NCBI RefSeq assembly: GCF_016863115.1
Contig: NZ_BOOG01000040.1
Span: forward strand, 1-64,000
DNA from: Sphaerimonospora thailandensis
GTDB lineage: Bacteria; Actinomycetota; Actinomycetes; Streptosporangiales; Streptosporangiaceae
DNA: 64,000 nt
Reading direction: 5' to 3'
Shown here: piece after piece, positions 1 to 9,004 of the stretch
How the letters are laid out: the number at the start of each line of letters is the position of its first letter
How positions within the stretch are numbered: the stretch's first letter is position 1
The notes under the pieces: model-generated
What the model was told of the DNA's origin: nothing
The model's database searches: none
The model's input: only the letters and a program-made list of their open reading frames with translations
Translations under genes and position numbers: made by a program

Positions 1-69
1 TGAAGTGACACCGATCCGTGGGCCGCGCGGCGCATGCTCAGAGGAAAACGCCTGGAAGGTGGGACGTGT

Positions 70-1311
70 ATGCCCGGCGTATCCGTCACCGAGACGTCTC
101 GTCTCTCCTTGGAAGTGCTGCAGCCGGCTCTCGAGCTCTATCTTGACCTGCACGTCCATCCCGAGTTGTCGGGCCAGGAAAGGCACACCGCCGAGAGGCT
201 GTCCCGCTGGCTCGGCCGTTACGGCGCCTCCGTCACCCGCGGTGTCGGAGGTGGGCATGGCGTGGTCGGTGTCCTGCACAACGGTCCCGGCCCGACCGTC
301 ATGCTCCGAGCCGAACTCGACGCGCTTCCCGTACAGGAGCGCACGGGCCTGCCGTACGCGAGCACCGTCCCCGGCGTGATGCACGCCTGCGGCCACGATC
401 TGCACCTGGCCGCGGCCGCCGGGGCCTTCGCCGACCTCGCCGGACGCGAAGACGCCTGGAGCGGCACCGTGATGCTCGTCGGTCAGCCCGCGGAGGAAAC
501 CCTGCAGGGGGCGCAGGCGATGATCGAGGACGGGCTCTACGAACGCTTCGGCACCCCCGACCTCGTCCTGGCCCAGCACAGCGCTCCCTCTCCCGCCGGA
601 ACCGTCGCCCATCCGGGCCCCGGCCCGCTGATGTCCGGCAGCGTCGCACTGGATGTGATCATCCGCGGGCGGGGCGGCCATGGCGGCACTCCGCATCTGA
701 GTGTCGATCCGGTGGTGACCGCCGCCTCCGTGGTGATGCGGCTCCAGTCGATCGTCTCCCGTGAGACCGCCCCCTCCGAGCAGGTCGTTCTCACAGTCGG
801 CTCACTGAGGGCGGGGGAACGGGGCAACGTCATCCCGGACCGGGCCGAGCTCAGCCTGACCGTACGGGCCTTCTCCGAAGCCGCACTCGAACGCGTCACC
901 ACGGCCGTGGAGCGCATCGTGCGAGCCGAGTGCGCGGCCTCGAACTGCCCGGAGGACCCGGAGATCACCATTACCTCGCGCTCACCCGTCCTCTTACCGA
1001 CCCCCTCCGCGATGGCTGCCGTGCGCCGCGTCCACGAGCACTTGTTCGGCCCGCAACGCATAGGCTCCACTCCCCCGACGACCGCCACCGAGGATTTCGG
1101 CTGGTTCGGCGCGGGCGGCATCCCCACGGCCTACTGGTTTCTCGGTGTCACGAGCGCCCAGCAGCGGCGCATCGCACTAGATCTGGGCGAACCGATACCG
1201 GTCAACCACTCGCCTCAGTTCGCCCCCGACCTCCGCACAGCGCTGCCGACCGGCATCACCGCGATGAGCGGAGCCGCGCTGGACACTCTGGCCGCACGGT
1301 CAACAGGTTGA
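70..1311 (+). CDS. M20 family metallopeptidase / amidohydrolase
   Basis: Predicted cytosolic zinc amidohydrolase of the M20D (hippurate/IAA-amino acid hydrolase) type, which cleaves N-acyl amino acids or small amides. The metal-binding motif HACGHD lies near residues 105-110 and the catalytic glutamate pair (PAEE) near 142. HSAP and a C-terminal NHSPQF motif are also present. The protein is 413 aa, normal for the family, with a peptidase part interrupted by a lid/dimerisation domain. I chose the ATG at 70 because GGAAGGTGGG lies just upstream; an in-frame start at 34 would add 12 residues and has no such site. The substrate cannot be read from sequence. The next gene on the same strand encodes a TrmB/LuxR regulator and could control it, which is inference. 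Confidence 0.88.
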   Translation: MPGVSVTETSRLSLEVLQPALELYLDLHVHPELSGQERHTAERLSRWLGRYGASVTRGVGGGHGVVGVLHNGPGPTVMLRAELDALPVQERTGLPYASTVPGVMHACGHDLHLAAAAGAFADLAGREDAWSGTVMLVGQPAEETLQGAQAMIEDGLYERFGTPDLVLAQHSAPSPAGTVAHPGPGPLMSGSVALDVIIRGRGGHGGTPHLSVDPVVTAASVVMRLQSIVSRETAPSEQVVLTVGSLRAGERGNVIPDRAELSLTVRAFSEAALERVTTAVERIVRAECAASNCPEDPEITITSRSPVLLPTPSAMAAVRRVHEHLFGPQRIGSTPPTTATEDFGWFGAGGIPTAYWFLGVTSAQQRRIALDLGEPIPVNHSPQFAPDLRTALPTGITAMSGAALDTLAARSTG

Positions 1312-1415
1312 GATCTCCCTGCTGCCGGACGGCCGAAGATCCTTGTAGCCGCGCGTGCCTTTCGCAAAACTCGTCATTACGATCAAGCTGAGGCGGCTGG
1401 CGAGAGGACACGGGG

Positions 1416-2399
1416 TTGCTGGAATCACTCGGGCTCGACAAGCTGACGGAAAAGGTCTACAGGCTGCTGCTCACCCGGCATGATCTGGACGTCGATGAGA
1501 TCGCCCAGACGCTCGACGTCGAAATCGACCAGGTCAGAGCCGCTCTCGACCATCTGGCCGAGCTCGCGCTGCTGCGTCCCTCATGGGACTTACCGGGCGG
1601 ATTCCGCCCGGTAAGCCCCGAGGCGGGGCTGCAGACCCTGCTGCAGCAACGTCAGGCCGAGCTCGCCCGCCAGCAGCAGCAGATCGCCCAGGCCCAGTCG
1701 ACCATCGCGGATCTGATCGACGAATACGCCAACCACCGCCTGGGCTCCCAGACATCGAGCATCGGCACGTTGATCGGCATGGATGCGATCCAGGCGCGCA
1801 TCGAGGAGCTCTCGGTGCGCGCCCGGATCGAAATCGTCAGTTTCATGTCCCACCGCGCCCACGACCCCCGGGCACTGGAAATCGCCAAACCGCTGGATCT
1901 GCGGGTGCTCGGCAACGGCGTGGCCATGCGCTCGGTCTTCCTGGAAAGTGCCCGCCACGATCCGTCGACCATGGCGTACGCCCAGTGGCTGGCCGAGAAC
2001 GGCGCTGAGATCCGGACCGCCCCTACGCTCCCGGTGCGCATGACGATCTATGATCGCCTCACCGCCCTGCTGCCGCTGGAGGCCGCCAACCCGCGCAAGG
2101 GCGTCGTCCAGGTTTTCGACACCGGTGTCCTCACCGCCGTCCTCTCCCTGTTCGAGACGATCTGGGACGCGGCCACGCCGATCGGGATCCCTCCGCCCCG
2201 CGACGACGCCGGGCTTTCTCCGCGCGAGCGCCAACTGCTGAAGCTCCTCGCGGCGGGCTTCACCGACGAGGGAGCGGGCCGCCAGATGGGCCTGTCACAG
2301 CGCACCGTCCGCCGCATGATGGCCGACATCATGGAGCAACTGGGCGCCCGAAGCCGCTTCGAGGCCGGGCTGCGGGCAGCGGAACGCGGCTGGCTCTGA
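1416..2399 (+). CDS. TrmB-type / LuxR-type helix-turn-helix transcriptional regulator
   Basis: DNA-binding regulator of 327 aa with two HTH modules. The N-terminal 60 residues form a TrmB-like winged helix, a glutamine-rich coiled stretch follows (about residues 72-100, with RQQQQI), then a central phospholipase-D-like/TrmB effector region. The C-terminal 65 residues form a LuxR/GerE HTH, starting at LSPRERQLLKLLAAGFTDEG and ending with RTVRRMMADIMEQLGARSRF. The TTG start at 1416 follows a GAGAGG sequence. This architecture is common in Streptomyces relatives, where such proteins are usually orphan regulators. The ligand is unknown; the neighbouring amidohydrolase is a candidate target. Confidence 0.82.
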   Translation: MLESLGLDKLTEKVYRLLLTRHDLDVDEIAQTLDVEIDQVRAALDHLAELALLRPSWDLPGGFRPVSPEAGLQTLLQQRQAELARQQQQIAQAQSTIADLIDEYANHRLGSQTSSIGTLIGMDAIQARIEELSVRARIEIVSFMSHRAHDPRALEIAKPLDLRVLGNGVAMRSVFLESARHDPSTMAYAQWLAENGAEIRTAPTLPVRMTIYDRLTALLPLEAANPRKGVVQVFDTGVLTAVLSLFETIWDAATPIGIPPPRDDAGLSPRERQLLKLLAAGFTDEGAGRQMGLSQRTVRRMMADIMEQLGARSRFEAGLRAAERGWL

Positions 2400-2440
2400 C
2401 CGATCTTTCACGTTGGCGCGAGGGGCACTAGGCTGGGTGA

Positions 2441-2625
2441 CGCAGTTGGTTCGCCCTGTCCGCCAGGCAGGCGCGTCGTAAGAGGGAACCCGGTGCGATT
2501 CCGGGGCTGCCCCGCAGCGGTGAGTGGGAACGACCGCCGTCACACGCACTGGATCGGAAGATCCGGGAAGCGACGGCCAGTAGGAACGAGCGCGACGCCC
2601 ACGAGTCCGAAGACCTGCCACTGCC
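2441..2625 (+). promoter_or_regulatory. Cobalamin (adenosylcobalamin) riboswitch upstream of metE
   Basis: The leader contains the conserved cobalamin riboswitch blocks in order: AGAGGGAACCCGGTG, GATTCCGGGGCTGCCCCGCA, a GGTGAG segment, then GGAAGCGACGGCCAGTAGGA, and finally ACGAGTCCGAAGACCTGCC (the B12-box region) near 2602-2620. It ends about 150 nt before the metE start. By established knowledge, B12 binding represses metE, because cells with cobalamin use the B12-dependent enzyme MetH instead. The exact P1 boundaries are estimated. Confidence 0.95.
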
Positions 2626-2771
2626 CGTACGCGACCTGCGTGCGGTGACGTCGACGGCCTCGAGGGCGGGCCCGGCGAGACCAGGCAGACGGGCCGCATG
2701 TCTGCTCATCGGTCACGCCTTCGCGCCCCGGGATCCGCCGAGGTCTTCCGTGACTCGCGAAGGAGAGTTTC

Positions 2772-5117
2772 GTGACCGACGCCCCCACCACCTCGCTCGG
2801 CACGGTGTACGGCTATCCGCGACAGGGACCGGACCGCGAACTGAAGAGAGCGGTCGAAGGTTACTGGGCCGGCCGGGTGAGCGCCGAGGAGCTGCGCACA
2901 ACCGCCGAAGGACTGCGCCGCGACGTCTGGCGGCAACTGACGGACGCGGGCCTCGGCGAGGTGCCCTGCGGTGACTTCTCGCTGTACGACCACGTGCTGG
3001 ACACCACGGTCATGGTCGGCGCCATCCCCGAGCGCCACCGCTCCGCCGTCGCGGCCAACCGGCTCGACGGCTACTTCGCCATGGCTCGTGGCACCCGGGA
3101 CGTCGCCCCGCTGGAGATGACCAAGTGGTTCGACACCAACTACCACTATCTGGTGCCGGAACTGGGGCCGGACACCGCGTTCACGGCCGACCCCGCGAAG
3201 CCCCTCGGCGAGCTGCGAGAAGCCCTCGCGCTCGGGCTCAACCCGCGCCCCGTGCTCGTCGGACCGGTGACCTATCTGCTGCTCGCCAAGCCCGTGCCCG
3301 GTGCCGACCCGGGCTTCGAGCCGCTCACGCTGCTCGATCGGCTGCTGCCCGTCTACGCCGACGTACTCGCGGCGCTGAGAGCGGCGGGCGCCGAGTGGGT
3401 GCAGTTCGATGAACCCGCCCTGGTCCAGGACCGGCCGCGGGCCGTCCTGGACGCGGTCGCGGCCGCCTACCGGCGCCTCGGCTCGCTCGAGCACCGGCCG
3501 AAGATCCTCGTCGCCGGTTACTTCGGCCCGCTCGGCGAGGCGCTGCCGGTGCTGGCGCAGGCGCCGGTCGAGGGGCTCGGGCTCGACTTCACCGGCCCCG
3601 CCGCCGCCAATCTGGACGACCTCGCCCGGGTCGGCGGGGTGCTCGGCAAACGCCTGGTGGCCGGTGTCGTGGACGGCCGCAACGTCTGGATCAACGACCT
3701 GGAGAAGTCGCTGTCCACGCTGGCCACCCTCCTCGGCCTGGCCGGGCAGGTCGATGTCGCCGCGTCCTGTTCGCTGCTGCACGTCCCGCTGGACGTCGCC
3801 GCCGAGACCGGGATCGACCCCGAGATCACCCCATGGCTCGCTTTCGCCCGGCAGAAGACCGCGGAGATCGTCACGCTCACCCGGGGTCTGACGCGGGGCA
3901 CCCGGGCCATCGCCGGCCATCTCGCCGACAACCGGGCCGCCCTGGAGGCCCGGGCGACCTCCACCCTGATCCGTGATCCGGCCGTACGCGCCCGCGCGGC
4001 GGCCGTGACCCCGCAGGACGCCCGGCGCGCCCAGCCGTACCCGGAGCGGGCGCGGACGCAACGCGCCCGGCTGGACCTGCCGCCGGTGCCGACCACCACC
4101 ATCGGTTCCTTCCCACAGACCGCCGAGCTGCGGGCCGCCCGCGCCGACCTGCTGTCGGGGCGCATCGACCAGGCGGCCTACGACGAGCGGATCGCGGCCG
4201 AGATCCGCGAGGTGCTCATCTTCCAGGAGAAGGCCGGCATGGACGTCCTGGTCCACGGTGAGCCCGAGCGGAGCGACATGGTCCAGTACTTCGCCGAACG
4301 GCTCGACGGGTACGTCGCCACCCAGCACGGCTGGGTGCAGTCCTACGGCACCCGCTACGTCCGGCCGCCGATCCTGGCCGGGGACGTCTCCCGCCCCGAG
4401 CCGATGACCCTGCGCTGGACCCGGTACGCCCAGTCGCAGACCAGCCGACCGGTCAAGGGCATGCTCACCGGCCCCGTCACCATGCTGGCCTGGTCCTTCG
4501 TCCGTGACGACCAGCCGCTCGGCGACACCGCCCGCCAGGTGGCGCTGGCGCTGCGTGACGAGGTCGCCGACCTGGAAGCGGCCGGCATCGCGGTGATCCA
4601 GGTGGACGAGCCCGCCCTGCGCGAGACGCTGCCGCTGCGCGCCGCCGACCGGCCCGCCTACCTGAGCTGGGCGACCGAGGCGTTCCGGCTGACCACGGCA
4701 GGGGTACGACCGGAGACGCAGGTCCACACCCACATGTGCTACGCGGAGTTCGGCGAGATCCTCACCGCGATCGAGGATCTCGACGCGGACGTGATCAGCC
4801 TGGAGGCCGCCCGCTCGCATATGCAGGTGGCCCGTGAGCTGGCCGAGGCCGGATACCCGCGCGGGGTCGGGCCAGGTGTCTACGACATCCACTCCCCCCG
4901 CGTGCCCGGGATCGAGGAGCTGGTGTCCCTGCTGCGCACCGGACTGGAGGCCATCCCGGCCGACCGGTTGTGGGCCAATCCCGACTGCGGCCTGAAGACC
5001 CGCGGCTGGGCCGAGGTCCGCGCTTCGCTGGAGAACCTCGTCGCGGCCGCTCGCGAGATCCGCGCCGAAGCCGCCGACCACCCGCAGGGCCTTCCCACCG
5101 GCGGCACCGGCGCCTGA
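2772..5117 (+). CDS. metE: Cobalamin-independent methionine synthase (5-methyltetrahydropteroyltriglutamate--homocysteine methyltransferase)
   Basis: Transfers the methyl group of 5-methyltetrahydropteroyl-polyglutamate to homocysteine in the last step of methionine synthesis, in the cytosol. The 781-aa length and two-barrel layout fit MetE. The N-terminal half begins with GTVYGYPRQGPDRELK; the C-terminal catalytic half begins near PTTTIGSFPQT. The zinc ligands are visible as HTHMCY (about residue 653) and NPDCGLKTRGW (about residue 736). The GTG start at 2772 is preceded by AGGAGAG. It is a single-gene unit behind the cobalamin riboswitch, so B12 supply is expected to shut it off. A long reading frame on the opposite strand across this gene is a GC-rich shadow. 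Confidence 0.97.
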   Translation: MTDAPTTSLGTVYGYPRQGPDRELKRAVEGYWAGRVSAEELRTTAEGLRRDVWRQLTDAGLGEVPCGDFSLYDHVLDTTVMVGAIPERHRSAVAANRLDGYFAMARGTRDVAPLEMTKWFDTNYHYLVPELGPDTAFTADPAKPLGELREALALGLNPRPVLVGPVTYLLLAKPVPGADPGFEPLTLLDRLLPVYADVLAALRAAGAEWVQFDEPALVQDRPRAVLDAVAAAYRRLGSLEHRPKILVAGYFGPLGEALPVLAQAPVEGLGLDFTGPAAANLDDLARVGGVLGKRLVAGVVDGRNVWINDLEKSLSTLATLLGLAGQVDVAASCSLLHVPLDVAAETGIDPEITPWLAFARQKTAEIVTLTRGLTRGTRAIAGHLADNRAALEARATSTLIRDPAVRARAAAVTPQDARRAQPYPERARTQRARLDLPPVPTTTIGSFPQTAELRAARADLLSGRIDQAAYDERIAAEIREVLIFQEKAGMDVLVHGEPERSDMVQYFAERLDGYVATQHGWVQSYGTRYVRPPILAGDVSRPEPMTLRWTRYAQSQTSRPVKGMLTGPVTMLAWSFVRDDQPLGDTARQVALALRDEVADLEAAGIAVIQVDEPALRETLPLRAADRPAYLSWATEAFRLTTAGVRPETQVHTHMCYAEFGEILTAIEDLDADVISLEAARSHMQVARELAEAGYPRGVGPGVYDIHSPRVPGIEELVSLLRTGLEAIPADRLWANPDCGLKTRGWAEVRASLENLVAAAREIRAEAADHPQGLPTGGTGA

Positions 5118-5138
5118 TCGGGTACGGCTCAGCGGCCC

Positions 5139-5368
5139 TTGACGGTACACGTGGACCGTCCTGTACGTAATCGACGCTGAAAGCACCGAGTGGTGTGTAG
5201 GGTGAAGGAAACAGGTTGTGTCGAAGTCCCAGTATGCGTAACAGCGCCTGCGGAGCTATGACAGCGGGCGTCTACCGGATGAAGCCATGGCTTTCCAAGG
5301 CGGTCGGTCGCAGCAGCCCCGAGATCAGTCCGTGTCTTACGGAGATCGTCTCAACAAGGAGAGAAAGC
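5139..5368 (+). promoter_or_regulatory. Probable promoter and long 5' leader of the cold-shock gene
   Basis: A TTGACG hexamer at 5139-5144 is followed 17 nt later by TGTACG, a poor -10. The remaining ~200 nt to the start codon carry no plausible gene. A small hairpin TCCGT-gtctt-ACGGA (5329-5343) sits just before the AAGGAGAG ribosome binding site at 5356-5363. Long structured leaders are typical of cold-shock genes, where they act on mRNA stability and translation. The promoter call is weak; the leader call rests on spacing. Confidence 0.35.
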
Positions 5369-5572
5369 ATGGCTCAGGGAACTGTCAAGTGGTTCAACGC
5401 CGAGAAGGGCTTTGGTTTCATCGCCCCCGACGACGGCACCCCGGACGTCTTCGTCCACTACTCGGCCATCGACGCCGGTGGTTACCGGTCGCTGGAGGAG
5501 AACCAGCGGGTCGAGTACACCGCGGGCCAGGGTGCCAAGGGCCCGCAGGCCGAGCGGGTACGACCGCTGTAG
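5369..5572 (+). CDS. Cold-shock protein, CspA family
   Basis: A 67-aa single-domain nucleic-acid-binding protein. The RNP1-like motif KGFGFI and the RNP2-like motif VFVHYSAI are intact, preceded by the family opening [14 protein letters not shown]. Such proteins melt RNA secondary structure and help translation at low temperature or in growth transitions. The ATG at 5369 has an ideal AAGGAGAG site 5 nt upstream; longer upstream readings lack family similarity. It is monocistronic, with a strong terminator just downstream. Which Csp paralogue it is cannot be told. Confidence 0.96.
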   Translation: MAQGTVKWFNAEKGFGFIAPDDGTPDVFVHYSAIDAGGYRSLEENQRVEYTAGQGAKGPQAERVRPL

Positions 5573-5598
5573 CCTGACACGCCGCCCGACGGGCATTC

Positions 5599-5627
5599 GG
5601 CCCCGGACTCGCGCAGAGTCCGGGGCC
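5599..5627. terminator. Hairpin terminator after the cold-shock gene
   Basis: A perfect 12-bp stem (GGCCCCGGACTC and its complement) with a 5-nt loop (gcgca) lies between the convergent cold-shock and desaturase genes. There is no long T tract, as is usual in high-GC actinobacteria. It can serve both strands. Confidence 0.8.
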
Positions 5628-5655
5628 GCTGTCATCTGGAGGGCCTCGCCCCGGC

Positions 5656-6762
5656 TCAGGCCACGGCGCCGAGCGTCTTCACCGGCGGTGCGGTCGCCGG
5701 TGGCCGCTGCCGGGGCCCGGGCAGGGCCATCCTCAGGACGCGCTTCCAGACCGAGGCCGCCTGCCGGGCCAGCGATCCGGACGTGTACGGCAGGCCGAAC
5801 CGCTCGCACAGGGCGCGGATCCGCGGCGCGATCTCGGCGTACCTGTTGCTGGGCAGGTCGGGGAACAGGTGGTGCTCGATCTGGTGGCTGAGGTTGCCGC
5901 TCATGATGTGGAAGAGGCCGCCGCCGTCGATGTTGCATGAGCCGAGCAGTTGGCGGACGTACCACTCGCCGCGGGTCTCGCCCTCGAGCCGGTCCTCGGT
6001 GAAGACCTCCGCGCCCTCGGGGAGGTGACCGCAGAAGATGATGGTGTGCGCCCACACGTTGCGGGCCAGGTTCGCGGTCAGGTTGCCGAGCAGGACGGGC
6101 AGGAACGCCGGGCCGGCGAGGAGCGGGAACGCGACGTAGTCCTTGACGACCTGGCGTCGTATCTTGGTCGCGACCGCGCGGAGCTGGGCCAGCGCCTCCT
6201 TCGGATCCTTTCTCCCCGACGGGATGCGCTCCAGTTCGAGATCGTAGATCGCGATGCCGTACTCGAAGAAGAGGGCCAGCAGCGCGTTGTAGAACGGCTG
6301 GGCGAGGTAGATCGGGTGCCATCGCTGCTCGGGGCTGATGCGCAACACCGAATAGCCGACGTCCCGATCCTTGCCGAGCACGTTCGTCCAGGTGTGGTGG
6401 ACGAAGTTGTGGGAGTGCTTCCACTGGTCGGCCGGGGAGGCGGTGTCCCATTCCCACGTGGTCGAGTGGATCTTCGGGTCCCGCATCCAGTCCCACTGCC
6501 CGTGCAGGACGTTGTGGCCGATCTCCATGTTCTCCAGGATTTTCGCGGTGGCCAGTGCCGCGGTCCCCGTGATCCATGCGGGCGGAAACCAGGAGGCGAT
6601 CAGCAGCGCCCTGCCGCCCAGTTCCAGCTTCCGCTGGATCGCGATGAGACCCCGGATGTAACGCGCGTCCCGCTCGCCGAGGCTCTCGATCACCTCATCG
6701 CGGATCCTGTCCAGCTCACGGCCGAAGCCCTCGGCGTCAACCGAGGTCAAAGTGGCAGGCAT
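5656..6762 (-). CDS. Membrane fatty-acid / acyl-CoA desaturase (DesA3-like)
   Basis: Integral-membrane di-iron desaturase of 368 aa that introduces a cis double bond into a fatty acyl chain with electrons from a ferredoxin-type reductase. Three histidine boxes are visible: HNVLH (about 83-87), HSHNFVHH (about 116-123) and HQIEHH (about 292-297). Hydrophobic spans lie at about 52-75 and 195-225. The ATG at 6762 has GAGAGGA upstream; a longer frame upstream overlaps the reductase gene and is not needed. It starts 11 bp after the reductase stop, so the two form an operon like the mycobacterial DesA3/Rv3230c pair. Likely role: membrane fluidity and unsaturated lipid supply. Confidence 0.93.
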   Translation of the reverse strand: MPATLTSVDAEGFGRELDRIRDEVIESLGERDARYIRGLIAIQRKLELGGRALLIASWFPPAWITGTAALATAKILENMEIGHNVLHGQWDWMRDPKIHSTTWEWDTASPADQWKHSHNFVHHTWTNVLGKDRDVGYSVLRISPEQRWHPIYLAQPFYNALLALFFEYGIAIYDLELERIPSGRKDPKEALAQLRAVATKIRRQVVKDYVAFPLLAGPAFLPVLLGNLTANLARNVWAHTIIFCGHLPEGAEVFTEDRLEGETRGEWYVRQLLGSCNIDGGGLFHIMSGNLSHQIEHHLFPDLPSNRYAEIAPRIRALCERFGLPYTSGSLARQAASVWKRVLRMALPGPRQRPPATAPPVKTLGAVA

Positions 6763-6773
6763 GCGCACTCCTC

Positions 6774-7877
6774 TCACAGTTCGATCTCGATCGGGCCCGC
6801 CGCGGCCGACACACAGGTCTGGATCATGTCGCCCGCCTCTCCGTGCACCTGGCCGGTGCGCATGTCGCGTACCCGGCCCGAGCGGAGGCGCGCGACGCAT
6901 GAGTAGCAGATGCCCATGCGGCAGCCACTCGGCATGAGCACCCCCGCACCCTCACCGACGGCCAGCAGCGAGGTCCCGCCGTCGGCGTCCGCCTCCCGGC
7001 CGCTCCTGGTGAAGCACACGCGTCCCCCCGACCCCACGACCGTCGGCACCAGCCGGAAGCGCTCGACCCGCAACCGGTCCGTGGGCCCGGTCCAGTGGGC
7101 CGCGATCTCGTCGAGCATGGCCGGCGGTCCGCAGGCCCAGACGGCACGTGCCGTCCAGTCTGGGCAGAGCCGGGCCAGGTCCGCGGGCCGCAGCCGTCCC
7201 TCAGCCCGCGTGTGCCGTTCGTACAGCCGTAGCCGGGGGCATCGCGCGGCCAGGCTCCGGAGACGCCGGCCGAAGATGACCTCGTCGGGTGTCGGCGCCG
7301 AGTGGACCAGCACGACGTCCGGCCCCTCCACGGCCGGGGCGCCGCCCAGCATGCCGTCCAGCATGGCCATCACGGGTGTGACGCCACTCCCGGCGGTCAC
7401 GAACAGCAGGCGCGGTGGCGGCGACTCCGGGAGGACGAACGCGCCCTCCGGCCGGCCCAGCCTGATCACCGTCCCCGGCTCTGTGCGCCGCACGAGGTGG
7501 TTGGAGACGAGCCCCTCGCGCATGGCCTTGACCGTGATGGTGACGCGACCGTCGGGTCTTCCCGGGGCTGACGACAGCGAAAAGGTACGCCAATGGCGCC
7601 GTCCCCGGATGTCGACGCCGATCGGGACCCACTGGCCGGGGCGGTGCACGACCCAGCCCCGGCCCGGACGGATCACCAAGGTCGCCGCGTCGGCGGTTTC
7701 GGGGATCACCTCCTCGACCCGGCCGCACAGATCCCCCGCGGTCCAGAGCGGGTTGATCAATCCGAGGTAGTCCTCTGGAAGCAGCGGCGACGCCAGCCAC
7801 CGGGCGGCCGCCGCCAACCGACGCAGGATCGCCGGCCCGGGTCTCGCAGCGGATGGGGTCGCGCGCTTAGGGATCAC
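6774..7877 (-). CDS. Ferredoxin reductase-like electron-transfer partner of the desaturase
   Basis: A 367-aa flavo-iron-sulfur protein. The N-terminal two thirds hold an FAD-binding ferredoxin-reductase fold (HWRTFSLSSAP for FAD) and an NAD(P)-binding half (TAGSGVTPVMAML, WACGPPAML). The C-terminal ~90 residues form a plant-type [2Fe-2S] ferredoxin with ligands in CRMGICYSC (about 318-326) and a last Cys near 354 (QTC). It passes electrons from NAD(P)H to the desaturase encoded 11 bp downstream. I chose the GTG at 7877 (VIPKRATPS) with GGAAGG upstream; the frame is open further to about 8021, but that extension is not similar to the family. Confidence 0.9.
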   Translation of the reverse strand: MIPKRATPSAARPGPAILRRLAAAARWLASPLLPEDYLGLINPLWTAGDLCGRVEEVIPETADAATLVIRPGRGWVVHRPGQWVPIGVDIRGRRHWRTFSLSSAPGRPDGRVTITVKAMREGLVSNHLVRRTEPGTVIRLGRPEGAFVLPESPPPRLLFVTAGSGVTPVMAMLDGMLGGAPAVEGPDVVLVHSAPTPDEVIFGRRLRSLAARCPRLRLYERHTRAEGRLRPADLARLCPDWTARAVWACGPPAMLDEIAAHWTGPTDRLRVERFRLVPTVVGSGGRVCFTRSGREADADGGTSLLAVGEGAGVLMPSGCRMGICYSCVARLRSGRVRDMRTGQVHGEAGDMIQTCVSAAAGPIEIEL

Positions 7878-8091
7878 AGAGCCTTCCGGGAAGCCTGGTA
7901 AATCATGCTGAACGGGCCGTCCGTACGAAGGTGGTGCCCGGCCACTCACCCGCGATATCCCCAGGCCGGGGCAAGGGGAGATTGCTTGTTGAGGCCCTGC
8001 CGTCGCGAATCGACAGTCCACAACCGCGGGCTGGACGAGGGCACGCCCAACTCATGCCATGAAGGGCCGGTGGTCACCATGAATACCGACG

Positions 8092-8820
8092 TCATACGCC
8101 CGGAGTCGGGCGTACGGCCGGCAGGTCGAACTCGTCGTTGCGCATGCGCAGCAGGGCGAGCGACGCTCCGGCGAAACCGAGGGCGGCGAGCAGGAGGCCG
8201 ACGCCCTGGGCGACGTGCCCGGGCACGAACGGGTGGGTGAACCCCCCCACGGCGAGGGCGATGCCCATCCATGCCGGGGCGACGCGACTGCGCCACAGCG
8301 CGAGACCCAGCAGGAGCAGGCCGATGACGATGCCCACGATGAACAGCAGGCCCGCCATCAACTGCACCGGATCGTTCTCCAGCACGTCATCGGAAAGCCT
8401 GGTCATGGCGCCCACGTCCAGACCCGATCGGACGGTGTGATACGCGAGCGGGCCGCCCCCGGTGATCAACGCGATCCCGGAAAAGGAGCCCAGCAGCGAG
8501 ATGAAGGCGCCGAACGAGGTGAGCCTCGGGGCGCCTCGACGGGCCGCCCAGGCGACCGCGAACGTGGCGGCCGGGAGTCCGACGACGAAGACGGCGCCGA
8601 CCAACCTGAGGACGTTCATGAGCTGCTGATTGGCCGTGTAGGCCGCCACTGTCTCGGCGAAGGAGGCCCCTCCGTCTATCGGGCTGAGCAGGTAGTACAC
8701 GGCCTGCGCGAGCATGGGCAGCGGGGCGATGACCGCGAGAAGGATGCGCCAGAAGCCGCGTACGTCGCGCAGCGGCGCGGCAGACGATGGGCCGCTGATC
8801 GTCACGGGGTCGGGTTGCAT
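8092..8820 (-). CDS. Multi-pass integral membrane protein of unknown function
   Basis: A 242-aa hydrophobic protein with about six predicted transmembrane segments (near 22-45, 65-90, 98-120, 155-178, 184-200 and 206-225). It has no charged catalytic motif or cofactor signature that I recognise. The overall look resembles actinobacterial DUF4386-like membrane proteins, but I do not assign it. The ATG at 8820 follows a clear GGAGGA site. It diverges from the sensor kinase gene at 9005 across 184 bp, so the two-component system may regulate it; this is inference from position only. Confidence 0.75.
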   Translation of the reverse strand: MQPDPVTISGPSSAAPLRDVRGFWRILLAVIAPLPMLAQAVYYLLSPIDGGASFAETVAAYTANQQLMNVLRLVGAVFVVGLPAATFAVAWAARRGAPRLTSFGAFISLLGSFSGIALITGGGPLAYHTVRSGLDVGAMTRLSDDVLENDPVQLMAGLLFIVGIVIGLLLLGLALWRSRVAPAWMGIALAVGGFTHPFVPGHVAQGVGLLLAALGFAGASLALLRMRNDEFDLPAVRPTPGV

Positions 8821-9004
8821 GATGTCCTCCGAACATGGGGGTGGTCCTTCCTGCGGATCCGAGGGTGACCGGCGTACGCCCCCACCGTCGCGGGTGTGGC
8901 CTCCCATCCCCGTCCCGGGTACTCCCAGGCGAGATAGGGGCGTCCGCCCATGGTCACCAGGGCCGTCCGAACCGGATGATTGGTCTCATGTCAGTGAGGC
9001 GGCA

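Noticed and set aside
2706-5186. Very long open frame on the minus strand opposite metE (over 800 codons)
   Set aside because: It is the antisense shadow of a certain metE gene. Its protein is a low-complexity Gly/Arg/Asp/Val mix with no domain, as expected from high GC3 coding on the other strand.
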